Assembly: GCA_031841125.1 (NCBI GenBank)
Contig: CM063110.1
Span: forward strand, 23,369,626 to 23,433,625
Origin: Acanthococcus lagerstroemiae
Lineage: Eukaryota > Arthropoda > Insecta > Hemiptera > Eriococcidae
Length of the DNA: 64,000 bases
Reading direction: 5' to 3'
Under the pieces are notes generated by a model that was not told where the DNA came from, ran no database searches, and worked only from the letters and a program-made list of their open reading frames with translations. How positions within the stretch are numbered: position 1 is the first letter of the stretch; each line of letters opens with the position of its first letter. Of this stretch, positions 34,534 to 44,270 are shown piece by piece. Both the position numbers and the translations under genes were made by a program.

Positions 34534-35298
34534 TTTGACATTTTCATGTCTTTACTTTGACACACAAGGGTACCCAATTTTGATATTTTGTTCGACATTT
34601 CAAATTCAAGTCAATTTTAACATTTTCATATTTTAACTTTGGATTTTGGTATCCAAGTCGGGGTCAGGAGAAAGGTCTGATGCCATATTTGTATAATTGG
34701 CAACCCAAATGACTGACTGACTCAACACTTCATTCGTCTGCGAGTACCACACTCCCTGTATCAATCTGTATTTCCTTGAGAGCATCGCGTTCCTTGTACC
34801 AGCCTGCGAGCACTATGCTCTGCTAGTGCATCGTCTTGCAGACAAGTCTGCAACCACAAGAGAGCATTTTCATGTCTTCTTCGCGGACTGTGCCGACGTG
34901 GGAATGTAGTTGTGCGCTACGCGCCGCAGAACACTTTGCGCTCCATATTTTTTGGCACGCTCATTTTTTGGACGCTACGTTCGCTGGACGACGACATTCT
35001 CATTTCGGCGCAGTCGGCGAAACAGACATGAAAGTGCTTTCCCGTGGTGGCAGACTCGTCTGTAAGATGATGCACTAGCAGACCGTAGTGCTAGCTGGCT
35101 GGTACAAGGAATGTGATGCTCGCAACAGAATACAGGCTGATACGAGGAGTGTGGTACTCGCAGGCAAATGATGTTTTGAGTCAGTCAGTCAGTAATTTTA
35201 ATAATATTATTATTTTTCGTAACGCTCTTTTTGTCACGCTCCCAAGTAACGCTTTTTTCCGTTGTGTGCCAAAGTAAAGACATAAAAACGTCAAAATG
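34534..35298. mobile_element. ~760-bp foldback element (long inverted repeat)
   Basis: The two halves are inverted copies of each other. Outer ends carry TTGACATTTTCATGTCTTTA and its inverse. Middle arms 34709-34860 and 35040-35194 pair closely (GACTGACTGACTC, CTGCGAGTACCACACTC, TTCCTTGTACCAGCC, GCTAGTGCATC). Inner arms pair further (GTCTGC, CATGTCT, GACTGTGCCGA/GACTGCGCCGA) to within about 40-70 bp of the centre near 34945. No transposase is present. Related ends recur singly at 35917-35955 and in the smaller element at 36000-36355, so this is a family. No clear target duplication was found. Confidence 0.88.
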
Positions 35299-35309
35299 AT
35301 TTCCATGTA

Positions 35310-35380
35310 AATGATAATTCCTTTTCGTTACTCCTTTTCGTTCCTCCTCAAATGTAAAGTTTTTCCCGTTTGTGTTATAC
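35310..35380 (+). repeat. Direct repeat flanking the 35381 MITE
   Basis: ATTTCCATGTAAATGATAAT..GCTCCTCAAATGTAA-like sequence here recurs as ATTTCCATGGAAATTATTAT..GCTCCTCAAATGTAA at 35845-35885, together with foldback-end words on either side. The locus looks like a partly duplicated foldback element into which the MITE then inserted. Confidence 0.6.
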
Positions 35381-35801
35381 TAGTGACGGAAATGAGAATA
35401 TGCTAATTTTTAAAATGCTGAGAATTTTGAGAATATTCTCAGCATATGCTTGTTGAGTAAATGCTCCAAAATTTGAGCATATGCTCAATGAGCTAATGAT
35501 CAGTCAAGCATTGAAATAATGAGCATTTTCTCATTTATATATGCTAAACAAGCAAATGCTCGGAAAATCATAGAAATAATGAGCATTTTCCCAAGCATTT
35601 TCTCATTTTCCCCGAGCATTTTCTCGTATCATTTTTTTATTTATACAGATAAAACGAGTATAAATTTCGAAAATGCTGAGCATATGCTCATCCAATAGAA
35701 AATGCTCTGCCATTTTAAGCATATTCTCATGCTGAGCATATGCTCAAGCATTTTGAGAATATTCTCATCAAAATAAAATGCTTGAGCATTTTCCATTACT
35801 A
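35381..35801. mobile_element. hAT-type MITE, 421 bp, exact 8-bp duplication
   Basis: Flanked by TGTTATAC on both sides (35373-35380, 35802-35809). The ends TAGTGACGGAAA and TTTCCATTACTA are inverted repeats with two mismatches. The interior is built of repeated palindromic words (GAGCATATGCTCA, TGAGAATATTCTCA, ATGAGCATTTTCTCAT), giving great hairpin potential. No ORF of note. Confidence 0.9.
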
Positions 35802-35999
35802 TGTTATACCCATGGCTTGAAGACGAGCAAATGTCAAAATAAATTTCCATGGAAATTATTATTTCATTGCTCCTCAAATGTAACGCGTAAAACGACACGC
35901 GAAAAGGAACGTTTTTCCGGTTTGTGTGCCGAAGTAAAGACATGAAAATGTCAAGGGTTGGCTAGGCTGGCTGGCTGGTTGGCTGACTGGCTGACTTTT

Positions 36000-36355
36000 A
36001 TTGACTTTTCATGCCTTTACTTCGGCACCCAAAAGTAAAAAACGTTGCATTTTGCACATTACTTTTCTGACTGACTGACTGAATGACTGACTGACTGACT
36101 GACCTGACTGACTGCGCAGGGCCATGCATACGCGAGCCTATGTATCGTATTTCTTTCAACCATCCTCAGTATTAAAAATTTCAATGAAATTAACAACAAG
36201 GCTGCAGACTGCAGTTGCGCAGCAACAGCATGGCTGTAGAATGTAGTTGCGCAGAGCGCAGCAACATGGAAATACTTTTCCGCTGTCTGCAACATGACGA
36301 AAATAAAATAAATAAATAATTCCGTTGTGTACCAAAGTAAAGACATATTTTTAAT
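36000..36355. mobile_element. Small foldback element related to 34534-35298
   Basis: The left end TTTTCATGCCTTTACTTCGG and the right end TACCAAAGTAAAGACAT are inverted and match the outer ends of the large foldback. A (CTGA)n microsatellite occupies 36067-36114, in the place where the large element also has CTGA repeats. A GCTGCAGACTGCAGTTGCGCAG block follows. Confidence 0.7.
36067..36114 (+). repeat. (CTGA)n microsatellite
   Basis: About eleven imperfect CTGA repeats. The same tetranucleotide occurs in short runs at 34711 and 35180 in the arms of the large foldback, so it is probably an integral part of the family. Confidence 0.9.
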
Positions 36356-37033
36356 AAGGAGCCAGTGGCTATGAACGCCATGTGGGTAATAAAGCCATAT
36401 CGCACAAAAACATATTCGTGATAAAAAATTTTGGTAGATGACATGATAAAATGTGCACATGGGAAAAAATATAAATGGCGGGGAATATAATGAATTGTCG
36501 CTTAAAATAAAAGTCGTTTGAAAATGTTTTTGTCGTTCTTACTAATGAAATAGTTAATGTTGACGTTGTCGTTATGTATCATTATTTAGTATGCAAAAGC
36601 CCTGTCGTGCAACCCCGTGTCATATAATATTATGTAACACACTTATTTTTAGATTGTCAAAAGGAAAATTTTTTGCAGAAGCCATTTTAACATAAAACAT
36701 TTTCAATCTACCCTAATATGTAAATGTAGTTAAGCTCTCTGTTTGATTACGTGTAAAAAATACCTCCCCTTGCTACTGCGCTCTTGCATCAAGAGAAACT
36801 TAATTTCCTATTTGTTTGTTCAAAAATTACATTTAAGAGAAGAGAGGCAAATCTGAATTTTGGCTAACAGTGCTGGTAATAATGGAAACACTATTCAGTT
36901 TGCGATTTGAGAAATTAATTAATTAATTGATAAATTAATTAATGGGGTTGGCCACGGGTAGGTCAAAAGTTATTTTTGGGGCCACTGTAACCTACTTGCT
37001 TTCGGTTCGTTTTTTTCTGTTTTCTTGTTATGC
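36356..37033. other. Intergenic with (TTAA)n tract
   Basis: An AATTAATTAATT-type microsatellite occupies 36913-36942. No gene seen. CAGGGGCGGATTCCG at 37034 resembles a hAT-MITE end and abuts the SINE. Confidence 0.5.
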
Positions 37034-37425
37034 AGGGGCGGATTCCGTTGCTTTCCCCACGGTTTGTTGCGTTGAGAGTTTTCCTTCTTTGTGCCGAAGA
37101 GTACGCAGACACAGTTCCCATAGCTAGCGTCGTGTTTTCACTACGTTAGGTAAGCTGTCCACGGTGCGCACGCGCACAGTACCGAATCTTTCTGATCTGG
37201 TGGTAACACGCCCTGTGATTGGAATGCCTTGTTCGTTTGAACTGAAAGGGTTACAGGACGCGCCATCTTTCCACCTCGACTAATACTGCAAAGTCGCTGT
37301 GTTCGCGAGGATGTTACCGAGGGGTATTCGACTCTCATGTAGCTTTCTGACGTTGGTTGGCCTCGAACCCGAGACGCAAGGATTGCGGAGCGAGTGCGTT
37401 AACCACCAGCGTCACATAGCGGCGT
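37034..37425 (-). mobile_element. Long tRNA-related SINE, copy 1
   Basis: The minus-strand head (from about 37421 down) has a tRNA-like A box (TGGTGGTTAACGC) and B box (GGTTCGAGGCC), followed by a ~300-bp body. The body matches 56110-56470 in the same orientation: CTGGTGGTAACACGCCCTGT, GATTGGAATGCCTTGTTC / GATTGTATTGCCTTGTTC, GAGAGTTTTCCTTCT, and more. A polymerase III-driven retroposon fits best. The 3' boundary is uncertain and no target duplication was found. Confidence 0.8.
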
Positions 37426-40400
37426 ACCGGCACATAAATACTGACACATCGTTTGAACCAGGTCGGCACCCTGTTGAAAATCTGGGGTGACGTCCAAGGG
37501 AGTCGATCGATCTTTGAAAACGATTAATAGCCGGAATAGGCGGCGCTATACGTTCAGTATTTCAAAAACGTGTGTAGAGCGAAAAGGCGGCCGAGTGTGA
37601 CTCGGTGACTCGGTCTAGGTGCGTAATATCAATTTCAGTTTCTCGGGGTAATAAGTACGCGAGTCTAACGCAAACACCCGCGGACATAACATTTCTACGC
37701 GTGGAAAGACGAAAACCGGTTTCGTATTCACCGACGAAATCGAGCAATATATTAATAATATCTTCACTGAAATCCATTATCTACCGAATAGTGTAATATT
37801 GGACGAATATTTTAAAATTTTCAACCATTCGTAAAACGGCGAATAAATCTCCCGAGTATCCATTAAGTTTCTACTGCTGCAATTCGGCCAATACTAGTAC
37901 GCGTAAGCGAATTCGTAAGCAGGTATAAACGATGATGATGGTACAATCGCTCGATTAGGGAAGAGGTAAACGATATTTTTCTCAAGTCGACGATATTCGC
38001 TATATCCGTCTGGTACACCGATTTCAGACACAGGACGACTGAACGAATATGGGTTGTTTGCGACTGCAGAAGACAGACGGCTATTCGTAAAGGGATTATT
38101 GCCGGTGAAAAATGATTTGAAAGGGAAGAAATCGATGCCATTAGAGGAAGAGCCGCGGTCGCGGTCGCGGCCCCGGACCCGCTTTGAAATTGACTAAACT
38201 CATAATACACTTGTCTGGTGCTGAATTAGGCACTTCGCTGACCGGCTGCGAAACGCCGAAACAGCCGTTATACAGGACCGTGTATTCTAAATTAGCTGTC
38301 TGTCTGCGAAATGAAAATTAAATGCTCGAAAATAGAAATTGCAAAAGCTAATACCATATGCGCAGACAAGTGAACTCAGCATCACTGCTCTGCCTTACAC
38401 CGTTACTATATCGTTCAGTTTTCGATTGTTTATTCTAATTCAAAATGATTTTTTAATTTCAGGGCTGTATAATTTGGTCGGTCGTTTAATCAGCACTGGA
38501 ACTGAATACCGGCATTCTTGGAAATTGGAATATGGGTATATGCAACGTGTTTACTTCACAAACCCGTCTCTGTGGCTGTAAAATGAAGAAAAAATAATAG
38601 GTGAGTTCCATTTTTGAATAATCCAGTCCACGTGCATAGTTCTAGTTCAGCTATACTTGTAGCAGACAGAATTCTCTTTCCTAATCATGTGGGTTAATTA
38701 AGGTCCTGAGAGAAAAGTGAAGTGGTCGTTCTGTGGTTGAATGATATTGTGCTCACCTCGCCTCCGACGCGAGTTCTATTCCTAAGTGAACAGGTTTCGA
38801 TTTTGCTCCCGCGACATTCTAGTAAACAGAGCGACCATAGTATCAGTCGTGATGGAGTGGTAGCGGGGTCTGTGGTCCCTCGGCAGTCCTCATGAACAAA
38901 AGAGATTGATTACACTCGCAGAACACGTTACTAACAGAATTTTAAAGACTGTTGTTGATGTGTCTTGTGGGTCGCCTGCTTAATGTTGTGAGGTGGCTAG
39001 TAACGACTCACGTACACACACGTCCCCGGCTTGGAGAAAGAAATACTCCAACCAACTCTAACAAAACAAACGGCGGGGAAAGCAATGACAAATAATCCCG
39101 ACTGCCTATTAAGTTGTGCGACAAGATCGCTTTGGTTTCCGACATCCCGATACGGGTATACCACTGCAAGAAGAAGAAGAAGAAGAGGTAAAGGGCCATT
39201 TCCCCGAATGCAAGTTCCCAACAGACTGTTTTCCCGACAAATTTTTTTCCCAACGAAAAATATCACGACAACTAGTTTCCCGACAGCTCAAATCCTGACA
39301 CAAAATAGTAAATTACACACCAAGAGTTAAAAGTGAGTGCTTACATGCGAGGGAAAGTTTGCAAACAAGCGTAGTAAGTGAGAAATGCCCCTCGAGTCGT
39401 GTAAACTCACTTTTGGCCCTTTGAGTATAAATCTCCTGGAGAGATAGAAATCGGATTATTTACATTATATGAGCGTGGAACTTTAGAGCGCGCTATACTG
39501 TGTGATGCCCGCGTTCTGGCATGCGGATGCCCCGTTGTACTTAAACAAAACAAGCGACCTCGCGGATCGCGAGGTAGTAACAGGGTGTTTGCCATTGGAA
39601 CTGTGCAAAAATTGTAGAAGCGCTAGTGTAGAATAGGTATTTTTTGATAAGTGAACTGTGATTTAACGTCACTATAACGTCTTCTTTATCGTTTTTCCCC
39701 GGGAACTTAAAAGCTCAGGACGCTACACGCACATCATGGAAGTTCAAGGCTTCAAACTGTGAAGCTGCAGACTGCAATCACGCAGCAGACTTTGATCAAC
39801 ACAGAACATACTGGAATACATTTCCATTTTCCGTTTAATTCATTCCAAGCAGCAAGCAGAAATTAAACACTCTACCTCAAGACAAATAAATTCGAAGGAC
39901 ATAAGTAAATCCAAAGAATTTAAAAACTCAGGAGTTTCAGCAAATATGAACTGTTAATTGCTGATAACAATTCAGAGGGACAGGAATTTTGTTTCAATTC
40001 AAATAAACGAGGAATTTTACTTCCATTCAAATAAAGTTATGTTCTCGCTTCAGAAAACGCACATTAAGGTGTTCTCACTTCTCATTACAATGTTTATAAG
40101 ACGCAAAGGCATTAGCTCCACGCTCCACTCCTGGTCACACAACGCGTGAAGTATTCGTGAACCGTTAATGCGAGAAAGATAATCTGTCATTTCAAAAACA
40201 AAACGTGATATATGCCAATTATTTATTCACGTTTTTTGTTAATTCTGCTACACGATTATAATAGAAGTTCAAATTTGTGGTTGAAGGCATGTGGACAGTT
40301 TTGGATGATTCCTCAATCCTGATAACAAACAGACAAAGGTAAATAGTCAAACAAGAAACAAAATATGCGTGAAAGACCTCTGAAACAGAATACCAAAATT

Positions 40401-41090
40401 ACCACTTACTTAATACTGCTAACATATTTATGAGACATAGGTAACTCACATTGCATTATTCCTTGGAAAATTTCCAGATAAGAGTACCACAGAATGTTGC
40501 ATGTACTTGGTTTGATTCAAATACATTAAGTATACTCTAATTCAACTGAGAACCCATTTCATACCAACAAACAATACACTCACCTCTTCCTGAATCCAGT
40601 TAATGTATCCACTTTCTTTAAGGAAATAGTTCCTTTTGTAGAACAGTAGGAGTCGCACAATACTGTCATGACTCATGAGTAAAATACGAAATTACGAAAT
40701 AAAACGTAAACAAGTTGCATTTGCAAATCAAAAGCGTAACCCGTAACGGAGAAATCAACTTATCAATAGATGGCAGCAGTTGATATAGAATGAGGCTGAA
40801 CTAAAACTGAACTATGAACTGTAAACAATTCAGTTGTATTTAATGAAAAATGATGAAAATTCGATTGCAATAGGGTGCTTGCAGCGCTGCGCGCGGGCAA
40901 ACACCCTAATGATTACCATTAGCTTTTATGAGTGCCGGGACATCTGCATGACAGAAATGCACGCTCTACAGGTCCAGCATAGAAAACATGGTTTCTATCC
41001 CTCCAGCTGGATTCCAAAATTTTGCTACATGTGTCAAAAACTTCACCTTTTGGTCGCTGATAAGAGTAGTCGATACTAGCGCTGTACGGC
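37426..41090. other. Mostly single-copy DNA, no recognised gene
   Basis: 37430-38330 is comparatively CpG-rich with 60-115 codon ORFs that match nothing known. A GCGGTCGCGGTCGCGG-type run lies near 38155. (GAA)n sits at 39169-39186. 39195-39300 repeats TTCCCGACA-like words. GCTGCAGACTGCAATCACGC near 39762 resembles a block of the foldback at 36000. A region near 38735-38800 is faintly tRNA-like. Confidence 0.45.
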
Positions 41091-41094
41091 CCGA

Positions 41095-41425
41095 ATAGGA
41101 AGTAAATTTAGTCTGGAACAAAAGTCAAAACTCCATGTATTTTTCCCATAAGAAAGAAAGGGAACTTCTGGTTTGGATTCCGTAATCCGATCGACAGGAA
41201 ACTTTGTGTTTATTTTTTTTTTTTATTTTTTTTTATTTATTTATTTGATTTGATTTTATTGGAATCAGTTTAGGAGAAGAATCAGAGGAAATTCAGAAAA
41301 AAATATCACCAAGAGTAAATAATGAACCACCTCAATGTTCCTCTCAAGTATTCCTGACATCCTTCCACCTTACCCTCCCAGAATAGGGTATGCTCATGTG
41401 CGCAAATGTGAGTGCTTCGGGGATA
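41095..41425 (-). repeat. Dispersed ~330-bp repeat, copy 2
   Basis: Inverted relative to 13088-13415 and matching along its length. The central A/T-run (41210-41260 here) is expanded. Both copies are non-coding and probably parts of an uncharacterised transposon. Confidence 0.85.
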
Positions 41426-41444
41426 AGGTTCCAATCTGCATTTG

Positions 41445-41745
41445 CAGGGACGAAAGTATGGGGGGGGGGACACCCCAATAATTAGGTAGCCAGAAAATTT
41501 TGAAACTTTTTATTTGAATTTTTCATTTTCTAAGAACGTTTGTTTGTTTATTATTATTATCATTATTATTATTATTATTATTTTTTTTTTTTTTTTTCAA
41601 TTAAAAATATTTTGATTGAAAGATCGGTGAATTTTCAAATTTTAGAAAATTCTGTCGGCAAATTTTTAGTTAAAAGAAAATATTTGTCGGCAAATTTTCC
41701 TTCTCCTAGCCCCCCCCCCCAACTGAAAGTCAAGTTTCACCTCTG
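41445..41745 (-). mobile_element. MITE, family CAGAGACGAAACTT (copy C)
   Basis: Read on the minus strand: CAGAGGTGAAACTTGACTTT, a G-run, GGAAAATTTGCCGAC, AACTAAAAATTTGCC, ending CTTTCGTCCCTG. Word order matches copies A and B. The (ATT)n/T tract at 41552-41598 is inside. No 8-bp duplication remains. Confidence 0.75.
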
Positions 41746-41785
41746 TGTTCCCTTGCTTTCATCGGAGTTTTCTGTACCCTATGTG

Positions 41786-42044
41786 CAGGGCCGGATTCAA
41801 CTTATTTGCCACCATGGGTTGTGGTACCATCCCGCCTTTTATTTTGTGAGTTTAAAGGCCCTGACACCCCCCCCCCCCGATTTGATTTGCAGTTGGTTTT
41901 TTTTAATCCACCTTTTTAAAATTTTTCTCTTTTCTCTTCATTTTCCCTTTTCCGTTTCTTCCGTTTCGCCTCAAAATTTGCCGCCCTTAAATTTTTGCCG
42001 CTGTGGGCGACTGCCCACTTCGCCCATTGGTAAATCCACCACTG
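41786..42044. mobile_element. hAT-type MITE, 259 bp, exact 8-bp duplication
   Basis: Starts CAGGGCCGGATTCAAC and ends GGTAAATCCACCACTG, inverted repeats of the CAGxGxCGGATTxACC type. CCTATGTG stands on both sides (41778-41785 and 42045-42052). Subterminal TTGCCACCATGGG and CCCATTGG blocks also pair loosely. A 184-codon ORF overlapping this and its neighbour is low-complexity and not a gene. Solitary ends like it lie at 12998 and 31067. Confidence 0.92.
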
Positions 42045-42700
42045 CCTATGTGCCTTTAGTTTTTCTTTTAAGCCCCTTTGCCTGGCCACGATAGCACACA
42101 CAGAGGGGAATATAACAAATGAGTCTTGTAAACTGAAATCTGGGATGTATCTAACAGTCTTTCATTGGCCTGTACTGCGTAAATATTGATGTATTTCACG
42201 TTTGAATGCAAGTAAGTATTCGCAGTGAGATAATTGAGGTTCAATCGTTTTCCTAAGCTTCTATAAACCATGTACGTTTCTACACCGAGTGTAATAAAAT
42301 ACTGCAAGACAATCCGAAAAGCTGAGTTCATTTGTAGAAAACAATTATACACAGCACCCAGTACTTGACTGTTAAATCTACGTCTAAAATTGTAGGAAAT
42401 AGTGAGAAGTGAGAATGTCAGTTGATCACCGTTCAACTCCTTCATTTCACAATTTGAACCCGCTGACAGTTGTCAAAAGCTTCCGTCTCACCTTTGAAAC
42501 CGAAAAAAAAAACACAAAAAAACGCGGGGTACGCTACTGGAACTACGTGAAAGGTAAAAGCACCAAGAAGCATTCAATCTTCTAAAAAATGTGAACCATC
42601 CTGAAATAGTGCATCCATTCGTGTTTTATATCCCCTCCAGCATGCCATCAGTAGAAACCAGTTTATCCTCTGTCTCTTGGTAGCATTGTTGAAACCGGCT
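42045..42700. other. Intergenic, no gene seen
   Basis: A 125-codon minus-strand ORF (42068-42445) has no recognised motif. Nothing else noted. Confidence 0.45.
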
Positions 42701-43165
42701 AACGTTTCGGTTCTAATGTTTTAGATGTGTTTCGGTTTCCGTATGATAACGCGCGTGTGGTTCGTAACCGACGTACGAAATCGCAAATCAACTAAAATTT
42801 CTACACGGTTTTTTTTTCTTTTCTTAAATTTCGGTCGTGTACGCGTATTTTTTCGTATGTTTGCACGTGTTTTCGTATATAATTTAAAAATATAAATGAA
42901 ATTCCGGTTCGTTTGGTGCGTGAAAACGTAATTTCGCTCGATCTTTTCCGATTACAATAATATCGAATTCGACGATTGTTATTTACATCGCGAGAGTTAT
43001 CGTTATCATAACGTCGGTTGTTTGCGTGCTTTGATTGTTTCTTTTTTCGGTTTGTTACATGGTGAAGATAAAAGTAAATTTTGTGACTAGTGTTGGTTCG
43101 TTGTTTTACCATCCGGGTGTACAAATTTCGTTCCTAGTGCTGGATTAGCCGCATTTCAGGTGAGT
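42701..43165 (+). promoter_or_regulatory. Candidate promoter / 5' untranslated exon
   Basis: A CpG-rich, single-copy stretch (CGCGCGTGTGGTTCGTAACC near 42751, ACGTCGGTTG near 43011) ends in GCATTTCAG followed by GTGAGT at 43160, a near-ideal 5' splice site. About 13 kb of largely single-copy sequence follows, as expected of a long first intron. No TATA box or coding start can be assigned. This is an inference, and transcript data would be needed to show it. Confidence 0.3.
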
Positions 43166-43984
43166 TTGTGTCTCTTACATGCAGTCGTACTAGCTATGAA
43201 CCCAGTTTCAGATGCGTACTCGGATACATACAATCCTGTAGTCTGGTGTCAGCTAGAATATTACATATCGCTTGTTCGATCACAGCTATCTGTGATATTC
43301 ATCCGAATCTGATACTAGCTGAATACGTTCAAGAATCACACTTCATCAGTTTCTTGACCTCGGAGCGGTAACAAGCCCTCCGCATCCGCATATAATGCTT
43401 CTAAGTGAAGTGTTTTTTTTGAGTTATTTTACTAGAATGTTAGAACACGATTATCAACACAAACCCCGAGATCTTGATGCTTAATCGTGATAATTACACG
43501 GCGAACAGATGTCTTCCTAGTGTAAACATAACGAAGGTAGAATACTGACTTTTCGGGTTCTGGGTGATATTTTGTGTACATAATGACCGAGCTGGTCACG
43601 TTGAAGGACAGTTATCTTGTCGGTGAGTTGAGGTATAGAGGCCAGGTGGCTGAGGCGGATACCGAGGCCGAGAACCGACAATCTGATGGCATACGGTACT
43701 CCAGTGGACGGATATTGGCATATTTGCTTTTAAGTCATACATTTTTGGAGATTCATTCTAATGCTCTGTCGATGTTCAACCACCTGCTGAAACCACTGCA
43801 CATTTTGATATATTTTGTGAGCTTTGCATCCTGCCATCGCTTGATGAACTGACGATTGAATATCTGAAAGTGTTCTGTGTATACTTACTGGCGCGGATGC
43901 TCAATGAGTAAGACTACACTGGCAAGTACTTCTCCTAAATTAGAAAACTGTCGGTAATTTAAAATCTTCATACACTTGACCCGG

Positions 43985-44270
43985 TGGAGAATCTTTTGAG
44001 TTTGAGATAAGATTGTGAACGTCTTGAAGATCACATGGAATCGTGAACAAGTTTTGGATGAATATTAAAGTTTTGACGCCTGAAGGAGTTTTACAGTGTC
44101 TTGAACAAGTCTTCAAATGCCTGAAGTGAGCCTTGATGGATCTTGAGTGAGTTTTAAGTTCTAAGAAGTCTTAGGAATGTTTTGAATAGTTCTGATTAAG
44201 TCTGGAAGAGTCGTAAAGAACTTTCAGCAAGTTTGATAGAGTCTTAAAGAGCTGTAATTGGAAGAATCCA
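43985..44270. repeat. AGTCTTGAA-type degenerate repeat, block 2
   Basis: Repeated imperfect words (GTCTTGAACAAGTCTT, GAGTTTTAAGTT, GTCTTAAAGAGC, GTCTGGAAGAGTCG) with no fixed period. The vocabulary is the same as 31085-31790 and 61205-61880. Confidence 0.5.

Noticed and set aside
36059..36460. 133-codon minus-strand ORF
   Set aside because: It overlaps the CTGA microsatellite and the foldback arms and is driven by repeats.
41540..42094. 184-codon plus-strand ORF
   Set aside because: It runs across two non-coding MITEs and is made of low-complexity Tyr/Phe/Pro runs from microsatellite and C-run DNA.
43635..43700. tRNA-like segment with AGGTGGCTGAGGCGG
   Set aside because: Only an A-box-like word. 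No B box or cloverleaf.
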